This document shows, in pieces, positions 49,667-58,245 of a stretch of 64,000 nucleotides of DNA. A model generated the notes under the pieces. That model was not told the DNA's origin. It did no database searches and worked only from the letters and a program-made list of their open reading frames with translations. The stretch covers positions 1 through 64,000 of the forward strand of contig CAZJYI010000049.1 in the NCBI GenBank assembly GCA_964550025.1, in the 5' to 3' direction. Position 1 is the stretch's first letter. Each line of letters starts with the position of its first letter. The stretch comes from CAZJYI01 sp964550025 (GTDB lineage Bacteria; Verrucomicrobiota; Kiritimatiellia; UBA8416; CAYOBW01). Made by a program: the position numbers and the translations under genes.

Positions 49667-52632
49667 GGATGTTCCAGGTGTATCCGTTGGGTTGCCGGTT
49701 TGCCGCTGCGGCGCGGGTGGATAACCACGACGTCGGTCTTGCCTGCCTGGCTGACGCTCAGTACTACGCGGCCGTCCCTGTCCTCGACCCTGGCGCGAAC
49801 CGCCGGGCGAGTGTTGCGGTAGGGCGTCAAGACCCATGCCAGCCGCGCCGGGCCCCGCGCCTGCAGCCTGTAGTTCAGGACCGGTATGGGCTTCTTCTTC
49901 CTGGCCGGGGCGAACCCGAGCACGGGATCTTCGCGGCCTTTGACGATATTGAGGGAGAGTCCCGCGGTCGGTGCCGGCGTCACCAGCAGGTTCGCCACAC
50001 CGTCGTCCGCGCCCCAGGCGGCGAGCGTCTTCGGGTCGTGTTTGGCATTGTCGCTGTTCAGATGCCACAGGATGTCGTACGTGTGCTCTCCGCGTGCGTG
50101 CAGCCAGTCCGCGACGACCCAGTAGTCGGGGCGGACGAAAACGACAACGCGTTCGTGTGTGACGCTCTTGTCACGCTTGGGCCCGTAGCCGTCATCGTAA
50201 ACACCGTCCGCGGCGTCGAAGCGGTCCGTCGATATCCAGAGGTTGTCCAGCGGCTTCTCCGTTTCGTACGTTTCGCGCAGCCCGCGGCGGTGCTGCTCCT
50301 GCCCGTCGACCAGGATCGTGTTGTGCGCCCACGCTCCGAGCACGTAGCGGCGGAACTTGCTCTGGTCGTAGCTGTAGGTGCCTGCTTCGGTCAACAGGAC
50401 GCGTCCCATTCCGTAGATGAACATCGACAGCTTGTCCTCGTGCTGGTGGCCGATGCCGAAGGGGCCGGATTCGAACAGCAAGTAGAGGTCGTCGCGCTCC
50501 CAACCGGAGCGCATTACGTACTGGCCGGCGTAGGGGAAGGTCACGGACGTGTAGGCGGGGGGGGTGCCCTCGAGTCCTTTCGTGGCGCCCCAGCGGAAAT
50601 CCTCCCGTTCGAAGAGCTCGACGCCTTCTGCCAGCGAGTCGAGCATCCGCGTGTAGCCCGCATCGTTCAGCGGCGGGAGACAGCCTTCCGGGGTCATGGC
50701 CTTCAGGTTGTAGTCGTACATCCGCTCGAGTCCCGCAAGGTACTTCCCCGGCATGGCCGTGCCGTTGCGGTGAGCCAGTCGGTACAGGTCCACGAAGTTT
50801 CGCCGCGCGACCTGGTGGTAGCCCGTCGTCAACTCCTTCTGAGCACCGTCGGGATAGACTTGCCTGTCAAGCTCGGCCGTCAGCCGGTCGACGGCCGTCA
50901 GCACCCACTTGCGGGCGTCCCGGCACTCGGGAAAGAGGATTCCCAGGTGCCCCAGTCCGTTGCATTCCATGGTGACCCAATTGCCGCCGTGGGCCGGGTG
51001 TTCGAGCGTGATACGCATCAGATGGCGCGCGTGCTCGATCCAGGACTTCATGAACACCACCAGGTCGTCGGGCTTGAGGGAGGGTGAGCCGAGGAAGTAC
51101 TGCAGCGAGTCCGGCCACGAACCGGAGCAGCGGATGCCGGCCTCGATCGTGCGCCACGTCAGCGTGTTGTTCCCGGTCCCGTAGAGCAGGTACGGGTTGT
51201 CTTCCACCCAGTCCCGCATCTGCGCGATCCACCCGCGCGCGTACTTCTCGTCGCCCGTTTGCCAGTACGCGCGCCCAAGCGTCGGCCATTGGTCGAAGCG
51301 GTTCAGACTGTAGGTCCATTCCCGCGTGAATGCCGGGTCGGTCGGGTCGCGCCTGTTCGAGGTCCAGTCGATGTCGTCGCCAAGGTGGTGACCCCAGAAC
51401 ATGTGGTTCAAAACGGCGTCGGCCGCCCGTGTGTCCGGCGGTTCCGAATCGGCTGTCAGCGTAATGATGTCTCCCGTGGCCCGGGCCGAATGCACCCACA
51501 TGCGCAGTGCCGTGAAACCGCGCCAGTCGCGCGGGACGCCGTCTACGGCCAGTCCCTGCTGTGCGGGCAGGTCCGACCACAGGCCCGCCCGTCTCCCGCC
51601 GTGCACCTGGTTCGTGGTCACCGCAACGGTTCGCCAACGCTTCGTGCTTTCCGTCGTCTCGAAGTCGCCGAGGACGTGGCGTTTCTCTCCCACAAGCTCG
51701 ACGTCGTCGAACGTGAGGGACGTGTCGCGGCTGGGGGAGCGGTCGCCGTAGCTCGCGCTGAACCGCAGGTTGGCAATGTAGTGCCAGCCGACCGGTTTGC
51801 GCGCCTTGCTCCACTCTGCCAGGGGAAGCGTAATCTCCTTCCATCCCGTCCAGTCGATCTTGATGCGCGCGGCGAAGTAGTCCCACCCGTCGCTGCCGCC
51901 TTCCGGGATCCGCGGCACCTGCGGCCGGTCGCGCCAGTCGATCCGCCATGTCGGCCGCGTACGCGACCGCATGTGCGTCAGGAAGGCGGCCTTGGCGTCC
52001 TCGATCCGACCCGCGTCAAAGGCTCTGCGGACTTCCGCCAGGTCGGGGCGCGACAGGTCCAGGCTGCGGAAGAACTCACGGTCGGTCATGCGCGGGCCCG
52101 GCTGCGGCGGGTCGTACTCGAGGCGGATGCTGTCGATCAGCACGTTGGCCCGTGCGTCGGGTGTATTACCCCAGCCGCTCGCCGTGAATCGCATGCCGTC
52201 GACCTGGTCCCATCCCCGCGGGGAGCGCGTCCCGTCCTTGCCGCCGATGGGCAGAACCAGCTCCTTCCATCCCGTGAAGTCCAACCGCACGCCGTAGCCC
52301 CAGTAGTCGCCGCCCTCCGTATCGGGGTTCTCCGACGAGATAATGACCATGAAGCGTGTTGGCACGGGGCGCCCGTTGTGGACCCACAGCCGCAGCAGGT
52401 TGTACCCGCGCCAGTCCTTGGGGACGTCGGGCACGTGGAACCCGCTCGTCCGCTTGTGGTCCTGCCAGCGAATGGCGCCCTTTCCCTGCTTCACGTTGCG
52501 CAGCTCGACGCCGACGCCTTTCACCGCAACGGCGCTGTCGCAGTCCCAGAGCATGCGGGGCGGGCGGGCATGGGCGAGAGAAGGTGACAGCAGGCAGGTC
52601 GCGGCGAGTATGGGTGCGGATAGTCTGGTCAT
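49663..52632 (-). CDS. Heparinase II/III-like polysaccharide lyase with two carbohydrate-binding-like modules
   Basis: 989-aa secreted enzyme; signal peptide MTRLSAPILAATCLLSPSLAHA. Two related beta-sandwich modules lie near residues 25-170 and 240-410 (FTGWKELVLPIGG and WTGWKEITLPLAEW are equivalent strands). The catalytic part has an alpha/alpha toroid (WPTLGRAYWQTGDEKYA, NWVTMECNGLGHLG, GYHQVARRNFVDLYRLA). A heparinase II/III-like beta-sandwich follows with GIGHQHEDKLSMFIYG and AHNTILVDGQEQHRR. These asparagine, tyrosine and histidine segments match the lyase active site. It would cleave uronate-containing polysaccharide by beta-elimination. Together with sulfatases and GH43 it suggests use of a sulfated, uronate-rich glycan. 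Confidence 0.9.
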   Translation of the reverse strand: MTRLSAPILAATCLLSPSLAHARPPRMLWDCDSAVAVKGVGVELRNVKQGKGAIRWQDHKRTSGFHVPDVPKDWRGYNLLRLWVHNGRPVPTRFMVIISSENPDTEGGDYWGYGVRLDFTGWKELVLPIGGKDGTRSPRGWDQVDGMRFTASGWGNTPDARANVLIDSIRLEYDPPQPGPRMTDREFFRSLDLSRPDLAEVRRAFDAGRIEDAKAAFLTHMRSRTRPTWRIDWRDRPQVPRIPEGGSDGWDYFAARIKIDWTGWKEITLPLAEWSKARKPVGWHYIANLRFSASYGDRSPSRDTSLTFDDVELVGEKRHVLGDFETTESTKRWRTVAVTTNQVHGGRRAGLWSDLPAQQGLAVDGVPRDWRGFTALRMWVHSARATGDIITLTADSEPPDTRAADAVLNHMFWGHHLGDDIDWTSNRRDPTDPAFTREWTYSLNRFDQWPTLGRAYWQTGDEKYARGWIAQMRDWVEDNPYLLYGTGNNTLTWRTIEAGIRCSGSWPDSLQYFLGSPSLKPDDLVVFMKSWIEHARHLMRITLEHPAHGGNWVTMECNGLGHLGILFPECRDARKWVLTAVDRLTAELDRQVYPDGAQKELTTGYHQVARRNFVDLYRLAHRNGTAMPGKYLAGLERMYDYNLKAMTPEGCLPPLNDAGYTRMLDSLAEGVELFEREDFRWGATKGLEGTPPAYTSVTFPYAGQYVMRSGWERDDLYLLFESGPFGIGHQHEDKLSMFIYGMGRVLLTEAGTYSYDQSKFRRYVLGAWAHNTILVDGQEQHRRGLRETYETEKPLDNLWISTDRFDAADGVYDDGYGPKRDKSVTHERVVVFVRPDYWVVADWLHARGEHTYDILWHLNSDNAKHDPKTLAAWGADDGVANLLVTPAPTAGLSLNIVKGREDPVLGFAPARKKKPIPVLNYRLQARGPARLAWVLTPYRNTRPAVRARVEDRDGRVVLSVSQAGKTDVVVIHPRRSGKPATQRIHLEHP

Positions 52633-52656
52633 AGCCGGGGGTCCCTGTGCATGTGC

Positions 52657-53043
52657 TCAGTTTAGTCGTGCCAACTGCGGCAGGTGGTCGAAGTGATGGT
52701 CGCGAGAATATAGGAGAAGGTTGTGCTGCTGGACCAGCGACGCTATCCAAATGTCGTTCGTGGGGATCGGTGTGCCCTGAGTCCGCAACTGGCGCAAGAT
52801 CCTCGCGTAGTGGAAGGTGGTCTGTTCGTCCGCAAAGAGGCACGTAACGCGGGGCGTGTTCAGGAACCTGCTGAGAACGGCTTCGTTGCGTCGGGCCAGA
52901 GTCCCGCATTCGAAGCCGGCACGAAGTTCGGTAAGAACGGGAAACGGTACACAGACGCGGGACGCAGTCCTGAGACGCTCAACGGCGTCCGGTTGTCCCT
53001 CGCAGAAGTCACGGTAGCGGTTGGTGTCGATCGCAATGATCAC
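52657..53043 (-). CDS. VapC-type PIN-domain ribonuclease toxin
   Basis: 128-aa PIN-domain protein: MIIAIDTNRYRDF with the first conserved Asp, PFPVLTELRAGFECGTL with the Glu, and TPIPTNDIWIASLVQQHN/LYSRDHHFD with the remaining acidic residues. Such toxins cut tRNA or rRNA. I take GTG 53043 as start: it overlaps the antitoxin stop as GTGA (53040-53043) and has GGAG 8 nt upstream. The longer GTG at 53049 would add two residues. Antitoxin and toxin are translationally coupled. The 3' end is 24 bp from the heparinase-like gene start. Confidence 0.92.
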   Translation of the reverse strand: MIIAIDTNRYRDFCEGQPDAVERLRTASRVCVPFPVLTELRAGFECGTLARRNEAVLSRFLNTPRVTCLFADEQTTFHYARILRQLRTQGTPIPTNDIWIASLVQQHNLLLYSRDHHFDHLPQLARLN

Positions 53044-53297
53044 TTCCACAACTCCGCGTCGATCCGGTCCATGTCCTCCATCGCCTTGTCGAAGGCGTCA
53101 TCCTGTGCCCACGTGCCGATCAAATCGTCCATGTCGTGGTGCACGACCCGTTCGGTCTCCATGCCCAGCCCTCGTGACAGGGCCGCGAGCGCCGTTGTAT
53201 TCAGGCTGGTGCCGTACTCGGCCGCGGCTTCCCGAAGCTGCGTATCTACACGTTTCGGGATATTGCGCAAGGTGTATTGTATGCCGTCCCTCTTCAT
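53040..53297 (-). CDS. Antitoxin of the vapBC-type pair
   Basis: 85-aa protein with an N-terminal ribbon-helix-helix-like segment (IQYTLRNIPKRVDTQLREAAAEYGTSLNTTALAALSRGLG), typical of VapB/FitA-type antitoxins that bind DNA as dimers. The C-terminal acidic tail (DMDDLIGTWAQDDAFDKAMED) would wrap the toxin. ATG 53297 begins MKRDGIQYTL, giving a standard antitoxin size; the frame extends 14 codons upstream into the promoter. The overlapping toxin gene and the GCATGC operator boxes upstream support autoregulation. Confidence 0.88.
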   Translation of the reverse strand: MKRDGIQYTLRNIPKRVDTQLREAAAEYGTSLNTTALAALSRGLGMETERVVHHDMDDLIGTWAQDDAFDKAMEDMDRIDAELWK

Positions 53298-53306
53298 TGT
53301 GCCTGT

Positions 53307-53341
53307 ACAATATGCATGCATTGCATGCATGTCAAGCATGC
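53307..53341 (-). promoter_or_regulatory. Toxin-antitoxin promoter with three GCATGC operator boxes
   Basis: On the minus strand, TTGACA, a 17-bp spacer and TATTGT form a sigma70 promoter (53307-53335). Three GCATGC palindromes (53314-53319, 53323-53328, 53336-53341) fill and flank the spacer at 9- and 13-bp steps, placed to let the ribbon-helix-helix antitoxin repress its own promoter. Confidence 0.72.
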
Positions 53342-53438
53342 ATTTTGACCCTTAGCCCTAGGTTCACGGGTGTGCGTTTCTCGTAACTCACTCCGACGAA
53401 GTCATATGCGTGGATCGTGCAGGCAAGAAGGGAGCTCG

Positions 53439-53522
53439 GCTGACGACTACGGCGACGATTACGGTGGACGATTCCGAGAATCTCCCCCTCGTCAGTCGTA
53501 ATCGTCGCCTTAATCGTCAACC
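53439..53522. repeat. Inverted element with 6-nt periodic arms (GACGATTACGG type)
   Basis: The left arm CTGACGACTACGGCGACGAT pairs imperfectly with the right arm (AATCGTCGCCTTAATCGTC); the spacer contains CTCCCCCTCG. Units repeat every 6 nt. Same family as 5608-5684. Confidence 0.85.
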
Positions 53523-53712
53523 ATTCAGGGTGTTGAGCATCGTACGACCGCGAAGACAACACACGCACTACGAGTTGCCGCCTTGTGCAACATACGGATA
53601 TGGAACGAGTTGCGAGAGAGAACCGCACTGCCTCCGCCCTACTCCCCGAGAGATACCCGCTACGTTGTGGAAGTCAGGCCGTCCAGATGCTAGTGTTCAG
53701 TGTGAAGAGAAG

Positions 53713-54351
53713 ATGAAATGCCTGCTCACCATCCTGCTGGCCTTGGCGGCTGGCTGCACTACGCACGGACCGCTCACTGAGCAGTCCCGGTGTGACAGCA
53801 CAAACGGTCTGGCCATCAAGTCGGAGCTGAAGCCGTCGTGTCTGCGGCCCGGTGAGGATGCCGTTCTTACCGTGACTTTCAGGAACGTCTCCAGAAAGGC
53901 AATCGCAGTGCCACGCGGTTACACCTTCATGTTCTGCAGCCTGCGCGACAGCAAAGGGCAGCTAGTGCGGCCGTACAGCGGCAACGTCGACTATGAGCCA
54001 GTTCGTCCATCCGATTTCATCACTATTCCTCCGAGCTCGGCCATCACGAACGGGGCGGTATTCGCGCTACATCATGTTGATACCGCCCGATGGCCCGAGA
54101 AACCGGCATCCGAGGTCCTTCTGTCGACCGAAGATCTTATGAGCTACCCTGTGACGAACGACGTATATGAGTTGGTGCCACATCACAGGTTGCGAGAAGA
54201 CCGGTATCGGCTCTGTCGGGGGATCTTCGGCGCGAAGTTCTGGTTTCTCCTGCGGGTCGGCGGAGTTCCGTGGACAGGGGACGTTGAAACGGGGCCACTG
54301 TCCCTTCAGATACTGACGGAACCCGAAGAGAGAAAAGAGGCTGAACAGTGA
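53713..54351 (+). CDS. Lipoprotein, unknown function
   Basis: 212-aa protein with a convincing lipobox: MKCLLTILLALAAGC, where LAAG precedes Cys15. The mature domain starts with an Ig-like or CARDB-like segment (KSELKPSCLRPGEDAVLTVTFRNVSRKAIAVPRG), a fold used for extracellular adhesion or assembly. The rest (FMFCSLRDSKGQLVRPYSG, DFITIPPSSAITNGAVFAL) fits further beta structure. No enzyme motif. Upstream the frame is open but lies in the repeat region, so ATG 53713 is chosen. Not obviously co-transcribed with neighbours. Confidence 0.8.
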   Translation: MKCLLTILLALAAGCTTHGPLTEQSRCDSTNGLAIKSELKPSCLRPGEDAVLTVTFRNVSRKAIAVPRGYTFMFCSLRDSKGQLVRPYSGNVDYEPVRPSDFITIPPSSAITNGAVFALHHVDTARWPEKPASEVLLSTEDLMSYPVTNDVYELVPHHRLREDRYRLCRGIFGAKFWFLLRVGGVPWTGDVETGPLSLQILTEPEERKEAEQ

Positions 54352-54473
54352 GAGGCCGTCAGTCGGCGCGCCGGCCCACTGGGCGTCTCTCATCGTTCGC
54401 CGAGCGACAGGGAAAGGACATGGCGCTTGCAGTTGCGACGGCATGTTGGTAACGTACTGCTGAGGTGGCGGAG

Positions 54474-54860
54474 ATGGGAAGAATCGCAACGTCCGTGAAG
54501 ATCGAGAATCCGTTGGATCCGGAGAAGAAGATCCGATGCGATGCGCTCGTGGACACTGGCGCATCACACATGGTCCTGCCTTCTGCCTGGCGTGACAGGC
54601 TTGGGGATTTGGAGGTCGCTCGTCACGTGAAACTCTCACTGGCGACGCAAGCATCCGCAGACGGGATCGTTTGCGGGCCGGTGCGCATACGGATCGAGGG
54701 ATTCGAGCCTGTCTTCACTGAGGTCGTCTTCGTTGACATGGAGCCGGAGGATGGTGACTTCGAGCCATTGCTCGGCTACACCGTGCTTGAGCAGAGCCAG
54801 GCAGCCGTGGACATGTTCGGCCATCGCCTGATTCACGTCAAAAGGCTAGACCTGAAGTAG
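54474..54860 (+). CDS. Single-domain retropepsin-like aspartyl protease
   Basis: 128-aa cytosolic protein with Asp27 in ALVDTGASHMVLP (D-T-G-A, the retroviral-type motif), a flap-like segment, and LLGYTVLEQSQAAVD near the C-terminus, equivalent to the second family motif. It must dimerise to be active. GAGG 8 nt before ATG 54474 supports this start over GTG 54465. It differs in sequence from the first solo retropepsin (46419-46808) though both are the same length. A strong hairpin terminator follows. Role unknown. Confidence 0.88.
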   Translation: MGRIATSVKIENPLDPEKKIRCDALVDTGASHMVLPSAWRDRLGDLEVARHVKLSLATQASADGIVCGPVRIRIEGFEPVFTEVVFVDMEPEDGDFEPLLGYTVLEQSQAAVDMFGHRLIHVKRLDLK

Positions 54861-55307
54861 AGCGTGGCGAACAACCGTGTGGACTACGACACTGAAAAAG
54901 GCGCGCCGTTCGCGGCGCGCCTTCTCAGTGCGGGTCACGCGAGGACGTTCGCGTGAGCTTGATGCGGTAGCATGATGCGAGATGCGGGATTCCTGGATCT
55001 CGTGGTTGCCCTCCACAACCGCGGATTGGCGGGGGTTGCGATTGGCGGCGGGCACCCGCATCTGTTCTCAATGTTGCGAAGTCGGATCGGTGCCGAGCGT
55101 CGAACTCCCCCCGCTGTCACGTCGCCAGGCATGCTCTCTCCCTCTGGCGTTCCTGGTGCGCGTTCGGGGTGCCGTGCCACAGGCAGGTCCGCCTGCGGCG
55201 GATAACCCGACCCTCCAGGAACCCGGAACGCTGGTTCTGCGTGCTGGAGGGACGGCTGACACGCCGTCCGTCTTCCAATCTGGAACGGATTCTGCTTATG
55301 GTCAAGC
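54861..55307. other. 447-bp gene-free interval with terminator and GC-rich palindromes
   Basis: Holds the terminator at 54891-54929 and GC-rich palindromes around 55205-55265 (CCCTCCAG...CTGGAGGG and ACGGC...GCCGT). Short open frames here lack ribosome binding sites. Confidence 0.55.
54891..54929. terminator. Strong hairpin with TTCG loop after the retropepsin gene
   Basis: AAGGCGCGCCG-TTCG-CGGCGCGCCTT gives an 11-bp perfect stem; flanking ACTGA/TCAGT extends it. There is no long T-tract, but the A-run before the left arm would serve as a T-run for leftward transcription. Confidence 0.75.
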
Positions 55308-56264
55308 ATGAGTTCCTGCACGTCATCAACCGCGCTCCGAAGTGCGCCCAAAGTCCTGCTGGGCATCACCGAGCGGGGTGTGCAGCGTAAGCTACTCGTT
55401 GCCTATGCCCTCACTTTCGTTTTGCCAACGGCATTCTGCCTGTTCTGCGTCGTCCAACTCGCCGTGTCGGGGGGCGTACCCTTCATGACGAAGCTCGGAC
55501 TCCTGATCGGACTGCCCTCCGTAACGGCCATGTCACTTGGGGGATTCCTCCTGCTGCGTGACCCGTTGCGCTGCGTTGAACAACTCTCCGCCGACGTCGA
55601 AGCCGTTGCTGCGGAATCGCCGGAGTGCGAGAGCCTGCCGGTGAACACCTGGGATGAGGCCCACCGTGCAGCGTATTTCATCACGCACGTGATTGACGGC
55701 TACCGGAACCGTCTGTCAACACTTGGCACCCGCACCCAAGAGCTCCAGGAGACCAACCGGCAGTTGCGGGACGTCGCGCTGAGCGATCCGTTGACCGGGC
55801 TCTACAACCGCCGGTTCGCGCTCGGCACGCTGAGCACGGAAGTCCAGCGTTCCATCAAGCACGGTCATCCCCTGTCGGTCCTGTTGATCGACCCGGACGA
55901 TTTCGGATCCGTCGGCGTTGCGCTGGACCAGGACGCCAGGTCAGGCATGCTCAGGGAACTTGGTCAACTCATCGATCGCCGCACGCGGCGCCTGGACCTG
56001 GTTTCCCGGTTTGGGAGTGAACGCTTCATGGCGATCCTGCTGGAGACGGGGATGGATGGCGCCGTCAGGGTCGCCGAGCGAATACGGAGCGCGGTGGCGG
56101 AACATGCCTTCGGCGGCAAGAAGGCGGATGCGCGGTCGCTAACCGTCAGCATCGGTATCGGGGCCTTCACAGGAGACGTCGTCGACTCGGACAAGGTGAT
56201 CGAGCTCGCCGAATCCTCCCTCGCCATCGCCCAGCGCACCGGTGCCAACATGGTCTGGGCGTAG
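55308..56264 (+). CDS. Membrane protein with degenerate GGDEF domain
   Basis: 318-aa protein. Two hydrophobic helices (about residues 28-52 and 58-80) and a HAMP-like/coiled linker lead to a GGDEF-fold domain from ~155 (ALSDPLTGLYNRRFALGTL). The active-site signature reads RFGSERFMAILLE: GSERF instead of GGDEF. The metal/nucleotide segment is IDPDDFGSVG instead of the usual DxDxFKxxND. Both changes predict loss of diguanylate cyclase activity. It may still bind nucleotide or serve as a structural or protein-interaction module. The ATG at 55308 lacks a ribosome binding site; a GTG at 55380 just before the first helix is an alternative start. Confidence 0.83.
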   Translation: MSSCTSSTALRSAPKVLLGITERGVQRKLLVAYALTFVLPTAFCLFCVVQLAVSGGVPFMTKLGLLIGLPSVTAMSLGGFLLLRDPLRCVEQLSADVEAVAAESPECESLPVNTWDEAHRAAYFITHVIDGYRNRLSTLGTRTQELQETNRQLRDVALSDPLTGLYNRRFALGTLSTEVQRSIKHGHPLSVLLIDPDDFGSVGVALDQDARSGMLRELGQLIDRRTRRLDLVSRFGSERFMAILLETGMDGAVRVAERIRSAVAEHAFGGKKADARSLTVSIGIGAFTGDVVDSDKVIELAESSLAIAQRTGANMVWA

Positions 56265-56310
56265 TCCTCCGTTCTTGCACTCCCCCTCCGGTTGCGCTAG
56301 ATAGTCCTGT

Positions 56311-57726
56311 ATGAACGCATCGCAATCCCGCAGGGGCTTCCTCAAGCAGGCCGGTCTGGCCGGGGCCGGGCTCGCCGTGTTGTCCGGGCGAACATTCGCC
56401 GAACCGCCCGTGACGGCCAAGCGCCGCCCCAACGTGGTCATCGTCTTTCTCGACGACTCCGGGTTCTCCGATTTCCGTCCGTTCGGCCAACCGCCGTATC
56501 CGACGCCGAACGTGGCGCGACTGGCCGAAGAGGGCTGCCGATTCACGAACTTCCACGTGCCGCAGGCTGTCTGCTCGGCGTCGCGCGCGGCGCTATTGAC
56601 GGGATGCTATCCCGGTCGCACGAAGGTCTTCGGTGCGCACGGGCCGCGTGCCCGCGGGTTGGACCCCAAGTGGACGACGCTTGGCGAGCTGCTCAAGACG
56701 CGCGGCTACGCGACGGCCGTTTTCGGTAAGTGGCACGTCGGCGATCAGCCCGAGACACGCCCGCCGGCCCGGGGGTTCGACGAGTCCTGCGGCCTTATGT
56801 ACTCGAACGACATGTGGCGCTTTCACCCCGGCACACGCCACTTCGACAAGTTCCCCCTGCAGTTCTGGGACAACGGCAAGATCACGATCGAAGACGTGAC
56901 CAAGGAACAGCAGAAGATGCTCACGACGTGGTACACGGAACGTGCCGTCGATTTCATTCGACGTCACAAGTCCGAGCCGTTCTTCCTGTACGTGCCGCAC
57001 TCGATGCCGCACGTGCCGATCTTCTGCAGCGAGAAGTTTGAGGGCAAGTCCGGCGCGGGTCTCTACGGCGACGTGATGATGGAGATCGACTGGTCGGTCG
57101 GGCAGATTGCAGAGGCGCTCGACGAGGCGGGCGTGTCCGACAATACGCTGTTCATTTTTACCTCGGACAACGGTCCCTGGGTCTCGTACGGCAACCATGC
57201 GGGTTCGACACCGTACCGCGAGGCCAAAGCGACCGGTTTCGACGGCGGGACGCGCAGTGCCTGCATCATGCGGTTTCCGGGACAGATCAGGCCGGGGAGC
57301 GTGGCCGACACCATGCTCTGCTCGATCGACGTCCTGCCGACGGTGGCGGCCCTGGCCGGCGCGAAGTTGCCGCAACACCCGGTGGACGGGAAGAACGTAT
57401 GGGACGTCATCCGTGGCAGCCCCGATGCCGTTTCGCCGCAGGCATACTATCCCTTTTCGACCGGCCGTACGTTCGAGGGCGTCTTCAGCGGCGACGGTCG
57501 CTGGAAGCTCCACCTGCCACACGGGTACCGTTCGCTGGTCTCACCGGGGAAGGACGGGCTGCCGGGGAAATACACCCAGAAGAGGATCGGCCTGTCGCTG
57601 TTCGATATGGCCAATGATCCGTACGAGACCACCAACGTGATCGACAAGCATCCCGAAGTGGCCAAACGCCTGCAGACGATCGCCGACAGGCACAAGCGGC
57701 AGTTCTACGCACGACCGAAGAAGTAG
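56311..57726 (+). CDS. Secreted sulfatase (arylsulfatase type, Tat-like signal)
   Basis: 471-aa type I sulfatase. N-terminal MNASQSRRGFLKQAGLAGAG is a Tat-type signal (SRRGFLK). Formylglycine site Cys88 is in VCSASRAALLTG (C-x-A-S-R variant), metal-binding Asps are in VIVFLDDSGFSDF, and FTSDNGPWVSYGNHAG is the N-terminal sulfatase signature seen in arylsulfatase A-like enzymes. It would desulfate glycans in the periplasm or outside. Export folded by Tat contrasts with the Sec-type signal of the sulfatase at 40054. The start is 46 bp after the GGDEF gene stop. A 145-aa exported protein follows at 41 bp. Confidence 0.93.
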   Translation: MNASQSRRGFLKQAGLAGAGLAVLSGRTFAEPPVTAKRRPNVVIVFLDDSGFSDFRPFGQPPYPTPNVARLAEEGCRFTNFHVPQAVCSASRAALLTGCYPGRTKVFGAHGPRARGLDPKWTTLGELLKTRGYATAVFGKWHVGDQPETRPPARGFDESCGLMYSNDMWRFHPGTRHFDKFPLQFWDNGKITIEDVTKEQQKMLTTWYTERAVDFIRRHKSEPFFLYVPHSMPHVPIFCSEKFEGKSGAGLYGDVMMEIDWSVGQIAEALDEAGVSDNTLFIFTSDNGPWVSYGNHAGSTPYREAKATGFDGGTRSACIMRFPGQIRPGSVADTMLCSIDVLPTVAALAGAKLPQHPVDGKNVWDVIRGSPDAVSPQAYYPFSTGRTFEGVFSGDGRWKLHLPHGYRSLVSPGKDGLPGKYTQKRIGLSLFDMANDPYETTNVIDKHPEVAKRLQTIADRHKRQFYARPKK

Positions 57727-57767
57727 GGTGGCGTCAGCCCCGTGGATGGGGAAAAGGAGGAGACGGC

Positions 57768-58205
57768 ATGGTACGCAGACAGTTCATTGCACTCGCAGCA
57801 GCTTGCGCGGCCGGCGCGCCGTTGACCGTATGGGCCGCGAACAAGCGGCGGGGGAAGAACAACAACAAGCGGAGGGGAGCCAAGCACCCCGGGCCCGGGG
57901 CGGGCGCCGCGGAATACGTCGGGAGCGTCACCGTGGCCGAGGGGGCGAGACGCATCCTCACGGTCCAGGGCAAGGTCCACAACACGACCGACAAGGAGCC
58001 CTCGGGCTCGCGCACATTCACGGTGCCGACCTCGTGCTGGATCGAGGACCCCGGCAGGGAGAGGTCCCGCATCCGCCTGAGCGACCTTTCCCCCGGAACG
58101 CAGGTACGAGTCGGCTTCATGAAGTCGGCCGGCGGGAAATGGACGGCCAAGTCCATCACGGTCGGAGGCGCCAGGAAATCGAGTGGCGCCAAAAAGAAGA
58201 AGTAG
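57768..58205 (+). CDS. Small exported basic protein, unknown
   Basis: 145-aa protein with a signal-like N-terminus (MVRRQFIALAAACAAGAPLTVWAA) followed by a very basic Lys/Asn/Arg stretch (NKRRGKNNNKRRGAKH). A small beta-rich domain follows (YVGSVTVAEGARRILTVQGKV, VPTSCWIEDPGRERSRIRLSDLSPGTQVRVGF), resembling an OB-like or DUF5666-type fold, and a Lys-rich tail. GGAGGAG about 6 nt before the ATG. It follows a sulfatase gene by 41 bp and may be co-expressed. Function unknown. Confidence 0.75.
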   Translation: MVRRQFIALAAACAAGAPLTVWAANKRRGKNNNKRRGAKHPGPGAGAAEYVGSVTVAEGARRILTVQGKVHNTTDKEPSGSRTFTVPTSCWIEDPGRERSRIRLSDLSPGTQVRVGFMKSAGGKWTAKSITVGGARKSSGAKKKK

Positions 58206-58245
58206 AGTCCGTTCCGCAAAAGCAGCGGGCGGTGTGGCGCTTCCC

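Larger units (their letters stand above)
53298..53712. other. 415-bp divergent intergenic region
   Basis: Contains the antitoxin promoter/operator (53307-53341), a hexamer inverted element (53439-53522), and the upstream region of the lipoprotein gene. No gene seen. Confidence 0.6.

Noticed and set aside
49402..51087. Plus-strand frame opposite the GH43-like and heparinase-like genes
   Set aside because: Antisense, crosses a gene boundary and a repeat, and lacks any domain signature.
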